Source: JADJOY01 sp964450125 (GTDB taxonomy: Bacteria > JADJOY01). Taken from it: a DNA stretch of 15,043 bases. Positions 6,653 through 13,710 of this stretch are shown one piece after another; the stretch's first letter is position 1; each line of letters starts with the position of its first letter. A program made the translations under genes and the position numbers. The notes under the pieces were generated by a model. The model ran no database searches, was not told the origin of the DNA, and saw only the letters and a list, made by a program, of their open reading frames with translations. The stretch covers positions 1 through 15,043 of the forward strand of contig CAYVDO010000187.1 in the NCBI GenBank assembly GCA_964450125.1. The letters are read 5' to 3'.

Positions 6653-8556
6653 ATCGCGGCCGACACCGTGATTCTCCGCGAGCGTGGCTGCTCGCGCTCG
6701 CATGGCTGATGCTCGCCGTCGCGCCCGCAACGACGAGCGTCGCCGCGGACGACGACGTCGGTTGCGATACCTGTCATCCCGATGCACCCGCAGCGATCGC
6801 CGGGACCACGCACGAGTCGTTCGAGTGCATCGATTGCCATCCCGAGGCGAAGCGCGACTCCGACGACGCTCGACACAAAACCGCGAGCTGTCGCCCCTGT
6901 CACGATGACGCCTTCGCCGAGTTGGCGGGCAGCGTTCACGGCAAGGGCCGTGCGGAAACCGAGATTCAGCCGGACGCTTGCAAGACGTGTCACGGCGCCG
7001 CGCACGCGATCGTGCCCAGCGATGATCCGAAATCGGCGCTTCACTCGAGCCGCACGGCAGCTACTTGCGGGCACTGCCACGGAGACGGCGAGACCGCCAA
7101 GCGCCTGGGTTTCGGCCGCACGCTGCCGATCGAAGCCTACGAGCACAGTGTTCACGCCCGCGCAGCCGCGAGCGGCAAACACGGCGCGGTATGCAGCAGT
7201 TGCCACGGCAGCCACGCGATCCTTCCCCCGCAAGATCCACGATCGCAGGTCAACCCGGTGAACGTCGCGGCGACTTGCGGGCATTGCCACGTAGAGATCG
7301 CCAAGGCCTACGAGGGAAGCATCCACGGCCAGGCGGTGGCGCACGGCATTCGCGAGGCACCCACCTGCATCGATTGCCACGGCGAGCACCAGATCGCGGC
7401 ACCCCACGAGCGGGGCTCGCCGGTCTCGGCCACCAACGTGCCGAAGATGACCTGCGGGCGCTGCCACGGTGACATCCGGTTGGCGCAGAAGTTCGGCTTC
7501 CCGGCGGAACAGGTGAAGTCGTTCGAGGACAGCTACCACGGCCTCGCGATGCGCACCGGCTCGGCTACCGTCGCCAACTGCGCGTCCTGCCACGGCGTTC
7601 ACGACGTGCTGCCGTCGTCCGACGAGCGCTCGCTCATCCATCCAACGAACCTGCCGAAAACCTGTGGCAAGTGCCATCCGGGCGCGGGCGAGAGCTTCCC
7701 GATCACCGCGATCCACGTGCTGCCCAACAAGGGCGAGCACGTCGCCGTGACCTGGATCCGGCGCATCTACCTGGTGCTGATCCCGCTGGTCGTGGGCCTG
7801 ATGTTCTTGCACAACGCCGTCGACCTCTACCGCAAGGCCCGTAACGACGGGTGGCGCACGAGGCGTACGGCGGTGCGCAGCGAGGAGCGGCTCTCGCTCG
7901 GCTTCCGCATCGCCCACGGAATTACCGCGATCAGCTTCCTGGTGCTCGTCTACACCGGTTTCGCGCTCAAGTTTCCGGAAGCGTGGTGGGCGAATCCGCT
8001 GCTCGCTTGGGAGGCATCGCTCGAGCTGCGCGGCCTGATCCACCGCGCCGCTGGCTCCGTGATGATGGCGGCGCTCGGCTTCCACTTGATGCACGTGGCC
8101 GTGAATCGCAAGGCGCGTGCATGCATCGTCGGCATGATCCCCGGCCGCTCGGATCTTCACGAGCTCGGCGAGAAGCTGCGTTGGCTCACCGGCCGCAGCC
8201 GCGTGCCTCCTCGTAGCCCAACGCTCGGCTACCCGGAGAAGGCGGAGTACCTCGCCTTCATGTGGGGGAGTGTGGTGATGGCGGTCTCGGGACTGCTGCT
8301 CTGGTTCTCGACGCCGGCCATGCAGCATCTCCCGAAATGGGCACTCGACGTCGCGACCGCTCTCCACTATTACGAAGCCGTGCTCGCCACGCTCTCGATC
8401 TTGGTGTGGCATTTCTACTTCGTGATCTTCGACCCGGTCGTCTATCCGATGGACACCGCGTGGCTCACGGGCTTCTCACCAACAGGCCGGGTCCTGGAGC
8501 GCATGCCGGCGGATTCGTCCGCAGACGTCGAGCTCGAGGACGACACGCAGGAGTAA
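6649..8556 (+). CDS. 11-heme c / b-type cytochrome fusion, CbcL-like quinone oxidoreductase
   Basis: Protein of 635 residues beginning at ATGA. A signal peptide (about 1-32) precedes a periplasmic domain with eleven CXXCH motifs whose first Cys are at 39, 60, 81, 111, 140, 182, 210, 240, 269, 311 and 339. Repeating SxHG/CxxCHGxH units suggest internal duplication. The C-terminal membrane domain has five helices (about 366-388, 415-438, 461-485, 533-555, 572-594) with histidines suited to b hemes (H388, H423, H465, H479, H482, H573, H588), like formate dehydrogenase gamma or hydrogenase cytochrome b. An acidic tail ends it. The layout matches Geobacter CbcL (nonaheme c plus diheme b), which passes menaquinol electrons to the periplasm at low potential. 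Here two more c hemes are present. Direction of electron flow is inferred. Confidence 0.87.
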   Translation: MNRGRHRDSPRAWLLALAWLMLAVAPATTSVAADDDVGCDTCHPDAPAAIAGTTHESFECIDCHPEAKRDSDDARHKTASCRPCHDDAFAELAGSVHGKGRAETEIQPDACKTCHGAAHAIVPSDDPKSALHSSRTAATCGHCHGDGETAKRLGFGRTLPIEAYEHSVHARAAASGKHGAVCSSCHGSHAILPPQDPRSQVNPVNVAATCGHCHVEIAKAYEGSIHGQAVAHGIREAPTCIDCHGEHQIAAPHERGSPVSATNVPKMTCGRCHGDIRLAQKFGFPAEQVKSFEDSYHGLAMRTGSATVANCASCHGVHDVLPSSDERSLIHPTNLPKTCGKCHPGAGESFPITAIHVLPNKGEHVAVTWIRRIYLVLIPLVVGLMFLHNAVDLYRKARNDGWRTRRTAVRSEERLSLGFRIAHGITAISFLVLVYTGFALKFPEAWWANPLLAWEASLELRGLIHRAAGSVMMAALGFHLMHVAVNRKARACIVGMIPGRSDLHELGEKLRWLTGRSRVPPRSPTLGYPEKAEYLAFMWGSVVMAVSGLLLWFSTPAMQHLPKWALDVATALHYYEAVLATLSILVWHFYFVIFDPVVYPMDTAWLTGFSPTGRVLERMPADSSADVELEDDTQE

Positions 8557-8636
8557 AAGCGTCACCACTCACGACGAGAACCCCTCCGCCGCATGTCGCT
8601 GCGGAGATTCAAGAATTCGATGGGGAGGAGCGAACG

Positions 8637-8969
8637 ATGAATCTCGGATCGAAGCTGTTGATCGCCGCAATCGCGCTCACGGTCTCGGCGCCTGCGATGT
8701 CCGCGCGCGCCGCAGACGCCGAGGCTGGCAAGGCGATCTACGAAAAGAAGTGCCAGAACTGTCACGGCGCCGACGGCAAGGGCGACGCCAAGATGGCAGC
8801 CAAGCTGAAAGTCGAAATGGGTGATCTGAGCAAGCCGTCCGACAAGAGCGACGCCGACATCCTGAAGCTCCTCCAGGAAGGCAAGAAACCCATGCCCGGA
8901 TATGCCAAGACCCTCGACGCCGCCGCGATCGAGAACGTCATGGCCTACACCAAGTCCCTCGTGAAGTGA
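8637..8969 (+). CDS. small periplasmic monoheme cytochrome c (copy 1)
   Basis: Protein of 110 residues with a strong Shine-Dalgarno site, GGGGAGGAG at 8622-8630, ahead of the ATG. The Sec signal peptide ends near ARA-AD (residue 25). The heme motif is CQNCH (39-43) followed by GADGKGD, and the sixth ligand is probably M86 in KKPMPGY. This is a class I cytochrome c of about 85 mature residues, likely a soluble periplasmic shuttle that accepts electrons from the multiheme membrane proteins upstream, 80 bp away on the same strand. It has a close paralogue 157 bp downstream; the two align without gaps. Confidence 0.92.
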   Translation: MNLGSKLLIAAIALTVSAPAMSARAADAEAGKAIYEKKCQNCHGADGKGDAKMAAKLKVEMGDLSKPSDKSDADILKLLQEGKKPMPGYAKTLDAAAIENVMAYTKSLVK

Positions 8970-8979
8970 CGGGCTCCTC

Positions 8980-9009
8980 GCTGGACGGCCCCCCGTCGGT
9001 ACGTCCAGC
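8980..9009. repeat. 8-bp inverted repeat after first monoheme cytochrome gene
   Basis: GCTGGACG at 8980-8987 and its exact complement CGTCCAGC at 9002-9009, with a 14-base loop. It starts 11 bases after the stop. No T run follows. It could be a partial terminator or an mRNA-stabilising hairpin between the two monoheme cytochrome genes. Confidence 0.4.
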
Positions 9010-9113
9010 TCCTCGTCCCACCGATGCGGCAAGCGATTTGCTAAGGTTTGCGCCGAGCCGTCGGCAGCAACCGGCGGCTCCTCGCCCGTGCTCGACGGCG
9101 CGAGCGCAACCAC

Positions 9114-9119
9114 AGGAGG
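9114..9119 (+). promoter_or_regulatory. ribosome binding site of second monoheme cytochrome
   Basis: AGGAGG, seven bases before ATG 9127. The spacing favours this ATG over the in-frame GTG directly upstream (9124). Confidence 0.75.
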
Positions 9120-9126
9120 CGATGTG

Positions 9127-9459
9127 ATGGGGCGTATCGGGACGACGATCGTCACGCTGCTTTGGGCCGTCGCGTTCGCGTCGATGGATGCTGCCAAAGC
9201 CGCGGACGCGGAGGCGGGCAAGGCGATCTACGCCAAGAAGTGCACCAACTGCCATGCCGAGGACGGCAAGGGCAACCCGAAGATGGCGGAAAAGCTCAAA
9301 GTCGAGATTCCCGACATCAGCAAGCCGTGGAAGATGAACGACACCGAAGTCATGAAGCTGCTCGCGGAAGGGAAGAAGCCGATGCCCGCGTTCGGCAAGA
9401 CTCTCGATCAAGCCGCTCTCGACAACGTCTTCGCCTATTCGAAGACACTCGTGAAATAA
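9127..9459 (+). CDS. small periplasmic monoheme cytochrome c (copy 2)
   Basis: Protein of 110 residues, the same length as the cytochrome encoded at 8637-8969 and alignable without gaps: about 61 of 110 residues are identical, and about 58 of the 86 from residue 25 on, while the signal peptides differ. Heme motif CTNCH (39-43), likely axial M86 in KKPMPAF. A Sec signal peptide ends near AKA-AD. It is a tandem duplicate that has diverged mostly at 61-80 (ISKPWKMND against LSKPSDKSD), a surface region that could tune the partner or potential. A strong AGGAGG site suggests high expression. Probably a soluble periplasmic electron carrier. Confidence 0.92.
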   Translation: MGRIGTTIVTLLWAVAFASMDAAKAADAEAGKAIYAKKCTNCHAEDGKGNPKMAEKLKVEIPDISKPWKMNDTEVMKLLAEGKKPMPAFGKTLDQAALDNVFAYSKTLVK

Positions 9460-9473
9460 CCAGTCCCGCGGCA

Positions 9474-9503
9474 CACGGCGCACGCTCCCGGGCGTGCGCC
9501 GTG
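9474..9503 (+). terminator. strong hairpin ending the cytochrome cluster
   Basis: Perfect 12-bp stem, CACGGCGCACGC at 9474-9485 and GCGTGCGCCGTG at 9492-9503, with a 6-base loop, 14 bases after the stop. No T tract follows, as is common in high-GC genomes. The position fits the end of the + strand cytochrome transcription unit. Confidence 0.6.
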
Positions 9504-9645
9504 CGGGTGCACTCCGCGCCTTGGTGGCTTCCAAAGCGCGACGGGCGCGCACGCCGGTGACCGACTCGTCGGCGGCGCGCGGAATGGAACCGTTCTTGCG
9601 CGCGGCCCCGCACGCTTCGGCCATTGTGGGTCCGACGTCCGCATC

Positions 9646-9650
9646 GGAGG
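9646..9650 (+). promoter_or_regulatory. Shine-Dalgarno-like GGAGG near an uncertain start
   Basis: GGAGG lies only one base before the TTG at 9652 but seven bases before the in-frame CTG at 9658. The spacing therefore favours initiation at CTG 9658, an unusual start codon. Confidence 0.4.
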
Positions 9651-9651
9651 C

Positions 9652-11427
9652 TTGAGCCTGCGCTCCCCGCCCCCCCCACTCGAGGACCGCGTTCGCGAGC
9701 TCGAACGAACCGTGGGCGAGCTGCACGCACGGCTTGCTGCAGTCGAAGCCCGCGAGCCACCCCCCACCAAAGCAAGCGCGGGCAGAGAGCCAACCCGGGA
9801 AGTCGCGGCGCCGGAACAGGAGCCAAGCCCGGTTCCAGCGCTCGACGCCGCTCGGCTCGGCGGTCTGCCAGCTCTGATTGGCCGCACCTGTCTCGTTCTC
9901 GGCGGCGCGTTCCTGTTCCGCTCGCTGACCGAGTCCGGCGTGCTCTCGACAGGGCTGGGGGTGGCGCTGGGACTGGCATACGCGATCGCCTGGCTCTTCT
10001 TCGCCGATCGCGCCGCTGCCGGCGGCGCGCCCCTGAGTGGGGCGTTCCACGCCCTGGCGTCGAGCCTGATCGCGTATCCGCTGGTCTTCGAGGCCACCAC
10101 CCGCTTTCACCTCCTCTCCCCCGATCTGGCCGCTGCGGCGCTGGCGGTCACGACCTGCCTCGGGCTCGTGGTGGCGTGGCGACGCGTGTTCCCGACGATC
10201 AGCTGGATCACCGTCATCGCTGCGCTCCTCGACGGCGTTGCGCTGTTGCTCGTCACCCAGTCGGCTCGAGCGTTCGTTCCGTACCTGCTGGCGCTCGCCG
10301 TGGGCTCGCTGGTGCTCGCCTACGGACGTGGCTGGCGCGGGCAGCGCTGGGTGGTCGCCATCGTCCTCGACCTGGTGGTGCTCCACCTCGGCGGGCTCAG
10401 ATTGATCGGCGAGCCTTCCGAATGGCTGCGCACCGCACCGTTGCTGGCGGCGCAGCTCGGGTTGGTGGTCGTGTACCTGGGTGCCTTCGTGCTGCGCCTG
10501 TTGGTGCAGGCGCACGATCTGACACCATTCGCCATCACCCAGACCGTGATCGTGTGCCTGGTGGGCTTCGAGGCCAGCCTGCGGGTGGCCTCGGGCGGCG
10601 TGCGTAACGGGATCGCGGCGGCGGCGCTGCTGGCGGGCTTGCTTCTCCACGCCGTGTTGTCGCGGCGTAGCGAGCGACGCTGGGGCCACCGCGCGGCCAG
10701 CGGCTACTTCTCGACGCTTGCGACCTTCCTCGCTGCCGAAGGGGTGCGCGTGCTGATCCCCGGGGCGTTCTACCCCGTGGTGTGGGCGACGGCTGGGGTG
10801 GCGGTCGCAACGCTCGCGCTGCCGCGCAATCGGCCGGTCTTCCAAGTGCACGCAGCATTGCTCTCGGCGGCGGCCGCGCTGGCCTCGGGCCTCCTGACCG
10901 CGTCGCTCGCCGCGTTGGCACGGCCGGCCGCAGGCCCGTGGCCCAACCTGTCCTGGACACTCGTCGCGATCTTGGGGCTCGCCACAGCGATCGCGTTCCT
11001 CGCCTATCGCGGAGCACCGCTCGCCGGACCCGATCGACTCGCCAGGGCTGCGCGGGTCGCCGCGTTGGCCGTGGCGTTGCTGGCCGTCGGGGGCACGGCC
11101 GCGCGGCTCTTGGCGGGCCCGATCGCGGGCGCTCCCGGCCCACACGCCGACCCGGGTCGCCTCGCGGTGGTGCGAACCGGCGTGCTCGCTGCTGCGGCGC
11201 TCGCGCTCGCCGCCTGGCGCGCGCTGGGTGGCAAACGCGAGCTGGCAGCGCTGGCGGGCGTCGTACTGTTAGCTGGCGGGCTCAAGCTGGTGCTCGAAGA
11301 CTTGCGCATCGGCTCGGCCGCCGCGCTGGTCTTCAGCCTCGCCCTCTACGGCAGTGCGCTCATCGTCACACCGGCGTTCACCCGCCGCGCCCCGCCGCCG
11401 CCGAGCCGCGACACGACCGCGCCGTGA
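9652..11427 (+). CDS. polytopic membrane protein, DUF2339-like
   Basis: Protein of up to 591 residues from TTG 9652; the true start may be CTG 9658. The N-terminal ~35 residues contain a short coiled coil (EDRVRELERTVGELHARL), followed by a Pro/Glu-rich linker to about 65. From about 70 on, GRTCLVLGGAFLFRSLTESG resembles the first helix and loop signature of DUF2339 proteins, and many hydrophobic helices follow (some 12-16 are visible) up to about 573, ending in a Pro/Arg tail. DUF2339 proteins are inner-membrane proteins of unknown function. It lies downstream of the cytochrome terminator and converges with the - strand respiratory operon, so a link to electron transfer is not shown. Membrane location is firm, the family less so. 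Confidence 0.75.
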   Translation: MSLRSPPPPLEDRVRELERTVGELHARLAAVEAREPPPTKASAGREPTREVAAPEQEPSPVPALDAARLGGLPALIGRTCLVLGGAFLFRSLTESGVLSTGLGVALGLAYAIAWLFFADRAAAGGAPLSGAFHALASSLIAYPLVFEATTRFHLLSPDLAAAALAVTTCLGLVVAWRRVFPTISWITVIAALLDGVALLLVTQSARAFVPYLLALAVGSLVLAYGRGWRGQRWVVAIVLDLVVLHLGGLRLIGEPSEWLRTAPLLAAQLGLVVVYLGAFVLRLLVQAHDLTPFAITQTVIVCLVGFEASLRVASGGVRNGIAAAALLAGLLLHAVLSRRSERRWGHRAASGYFSTLATFLAAEGVRVLIPGAFYPVVWATAGVAVATLALPRNRPVFQVHAALLSAAAALASGLLTASLAALARPAAGPWPNLSWTLVAILGLATAIAFLAYRGAPLAGPDRLARAARVAALAVALLAVGGTAARLLAGPIAGAPGPHADPGRLAVVRTGVLAAAALALAAWRALGGKRELAALAGVVLLAGGLKLVLEDLRIGSAAALVFSLALYGSALIVTPAFTRRAPPPPSRDTTAP

Positions 11428-11464
11428 CGCAGGCGCGCGCCGCGTGCGAACGGTGGGCGCGAAG

Positions 11465-12718
11465 TCACGTCGCGGCGGCGGCGACGCCCGCAGCCCCGCG
11501 GTCCGTACGCTGCAGCCGGTGCTGATGGAACTCGCCGGTCATGATCGGGATGGCGATCTTGCAGAGCAACGTGAACACCAGGAACCCGGTCGAGAAGATT
11601 CCCGCGCCGATCCGAAGCTCGTGCAGCGTCGGGACGTACTCGTAGACCTCGCCCAACGTGTCGGGCGTGAACCCGGGGATCACGAGGCCCATCCCCTTCT
11701 CGATGTAGACGCTCGCGTAGATCAACAGGCAACCGAGGTTCAGTGTGACCACGTTGCGCCGCGTGGTTGGAATCAGGAACAGCAGGAACGCACCCACACC
11801 GCACGCGACGAAGGCCCACGCGTAGGGAACCAAGGCACGGTGCTTGTCGAGCCCGCTGAAGAGGTACTCGACGTGCCGCAGGTGCTCGGTCTGCGAGTAG
11901 TACTCCTTGAAGATCTCTGCGCCGAGCAGGAACAGGTTCAGGAACATCGCGTACGCCATCAGCTCGGCGACCTTCCAGATGGCGTCGTCCTTGATGGCGA
12001 TCTTGGTGGTGCGCTGCAGGATCTGGAACAGAATCAGCATGATCGCGGGCCCGGAGCAGAACGCCGAGCACAGGAAGCGCGGCGCCAGGATCGACGCGTT
12101 CCAATACGGCCGCGCTGCGGTGCCGGCGTAGATGAACGCCGTGACCGTGTGGATTCCGACTGCCGCCGGCACCGAGAACAGCACCAGCGGAACCACGAAG
12201 CGCTGATTCGGTGGGCGCCCCTGCATGCCGCGATAGAGGACGTGCGTGACGATCGTGACGTTCAAGAGCAAGTAGAGGTTCAGCACCAACACGTCCCAGG
12301 CGAGGATCGAGCGCGGGAAGTTCATGTGACCGAGGATCGGGATCAGGTGCCAACCGCGTTCCGGATGACCCATGTCGGCGACCACGAACATCAGGCACAT
12401 GACGATCGCGCTGATGGCGAGGATCTCGCCCAGGATCGCGACCTCCTTGATCGGTTTCCAGTGGTAGATGTAGGCGGGGATGACCAACACCACGGCCGCC
12501 GCCGCGACGCCCACCAGGAACGTGAAGTTGCCGATGTAGAAGGCCCACGAGACCTGGTCGCGCATGTTGGTGACGATCAGGCCCTGGTGGAGCTGATCGA
12601 CGTAGGCTGCGGCTCCCCAGGCGATGAGCGCCGCCAGGCTCAGCACCCAGAGCCAGTACGCCTTGCCGCCGCGAAGCACGAATCGAAGGCTCGATCGGAG
12701 GAATCCGATTGGTCCCAT
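11465..12718 (-). CDS. NrfD/DsrP-family quinone-interacting membrane subunit
   Basis: Protein of 417 residues with about ten transmembrane helices. The middle part, GIHTVTAFIYAG (188-199), ARPYWNASILAPRFL (202-216) and YIEKGMGLVIPGFTP (338-352), closely recalls DsrP/HmcC members of the NrfD family, which exchange electrons between menaquinone and an attached periplasmic iron-sulfur subunit. The ATG lies 8 bp after the stop of the iron-sulfur gene, with AGGA inside that junction as a likely ribosome site. Order and content (tetraheme cytochrome, FeS protein, NrfD) match DsrJ-O-P and the CbcSTU complex of Geobacter. No cytoplasmic DsrMK-like partner is present, so direct quinol/cytochrome exchange at the periplasmic face is the likely role. 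It converges with the DUF2339-like gene 37 bp away. Confidence 0.88.
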   Translation of the reverse strand: MGPIGFLRSSLRFVLRGGKAYWLWVLSLAALIAWGAAAYVDQLHQGLIVTNMRDQVSWAFYIGNFTFLVGVAAAAVVLVIPAYIYHWKPIKEVAILGEILAISAIVMCLMFVVADMGHPERGWHLIPILGHMNFPRSILAWDVLVLNLYLLLNVTIVTHVLYRGMQGRPPNQRFVVPLVLFSVPAAVGIHTVTAFIYAGTAARPYWNASILAPRFLCSAFCSGPAIMLILFQILQRTTKIAIKDDAIWKVAELMAYAMFLNLFLLGAEIFKEYYSQTEHLRHVEYLFSGLDKHRALVPYAWAFVACGVGAFLLFLIPTTRRNVVTLNLGCLLIYASVYIEKGMGLVIPGFTPDTLGEVYEYVPTLHELRIGAGIFSTGFLVFTLLCKIAIPIMTGEFHQHRLQRTDRGAAGVAAAAT

Positions 12719-12726
12719 GTGCCGTC

Positions 12727-13710
12727 CTAGAGCCCGTAGAAATAGTAGAACTTCGGGTCGGTCTTGAGCTCGGCTTTGAGCACGAACACACGCTTCTCGC
12801 GCAGGATGCGCGACACCTCGCTTTCGGGATCGAGCAGGTTGCCGAACTTGCGCGCCCCCACCGGACAGATCTCGACACACGCCGGGTAGCGTCCCGCGCG
12901 CACGCGCTGGATGCAGAACGTGCACTTCTCGACGACGCCCTTGGGGCGCGGCCGATTGCCCAGCACGTGCAGGTCGGGGTTGAGCTCCTCGGCCGGAATC
13001 GAAGGCTCGGCCCAGTTGTAGTGCCGCGCGCCGTACGGGCACGCCGACATGCAGCAGCGGCAGCCGATGCACCAGTCGTAGTCGATGACCACCACGCCGT
13101 CCGGCTCGTTCCAAGTGGCCCCGACCGGACACACCCGCGTACACGCCGGGTTCTCGCACTGCTGACACGCCACCGGCAGATAGAAGTGGTCCGGGTCCGG
13201 CACGGTCGCGTGGTCGTAGTACGGGTTTGCACTCTCGAAATCGATGCCCTTCGTCTTCTCCATCTCGAGCACGCGGATCCACTGCACCTGCGGATTGCGC
13301 GACTGGTTGTTCTCCTTGACGCACGCGTAGACGCAGCGGCGGCAGCCGATGCAGCGCGACAGGTCGAGCGCGTAGCCGAAGTGCACCCCGGGCTTCGCGG
13401 GAATCGACGACAGCGTGACGTCGGGGCCGAACTTCTTGCGATACTCCGCTTGCATGCGCTCGATCCGACGAGCGACCTCGTCGGGCGTGAGCTCGACGAA
13501 TCGGCGTTGGAAGAACTCTTCGCGAGCCGCTGGCGAGCAGCCCGCGAGATACCCCGCTGCCGCCAGGCCGACGGCGGTCAGGAAGTCGCGTCGATTGGCG
13601 AGACGCCCCTTGGAATCGCCCGCTTCCTCGGCGGGGGGCGTGCCGCAGCCGGTGCTGCACGTCGTTGGCCCGAGGAGTACCCCTTCGTGTGCCGATCCGC
13701 CGTCAGCCAT
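12727..13710 (-). CDS. Tat-exported four-cluster [4Fe-4S] subunit, DsrO/NrfC/HmcB-type
   Basis: Protein of 327 residues. A twin-arginine motif, NRRDFLT (39-45), followed by a hydrophobic stretch and LAGC (55-58), suggests Tat export, possibly with lipidation at C58. Sixteen cysteines form four ferredoxin-type clusters: C120/123/126/130; C182/185/190/194; C214/217/220/224; C263/266/278/282. Such subunits pass electrons between an NrfD-type membrane protein and a cytochrome or catalytic subunit. The ATG is chosen because AGGAGG lies six bases upstream; an in-frame GTG at 13731 would put that site inside the gene. It overlaps the upstream cytochrome gene by 8 bases. An extra pair of cysteines, CSTGCG (18-23), precedes the Tat motif. 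Family firm, partner inferred from the operon. Confidence 0.92.
   Translation of the reverse strand: MADGGSAHEGVLLGPTTCSTGCGTPPAEEAGDSKGRLANRRDFLTAVGLAAAGYLAGCSPAAREEFFQRRFVELTPDEVARRIERMQAEYRKKFGPDVTLSSIPAKPGVHFGYALDLSRCIGCRRCVYACVKENNQSRNPQVQWIRVLEMEKTKGIDFESANPYYDHATVPDPDHFYLPVACQQCENPACTRVCPVGATWNEPDGVVVIDYDWCIGCRCCMSACPYGARHYNWAEPSIPAEELNPDLHVLGNRPRPKGVVEKCTFCIQRVRAGRYPACVEICPVGARKFGNLLDPESEVSRILREKRVFVLKAELKTDPKFYYFYGL

Noticed and set aside
6397..8412. Long minus-strand frame opposite the multiheme genes
   Set aside because: His/Arg-rich antisense shadow of CXXCH-coding, high-GC genes; the sense proteins have clear heme motifs.
8938..11145. 735-codon minus-strand frame opposite the cytochrome and DUF2339-like genes
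   Set aside because: Low-complexity Arg/Gln/Glu product; antisense shadow caused by GC-rich third positions.
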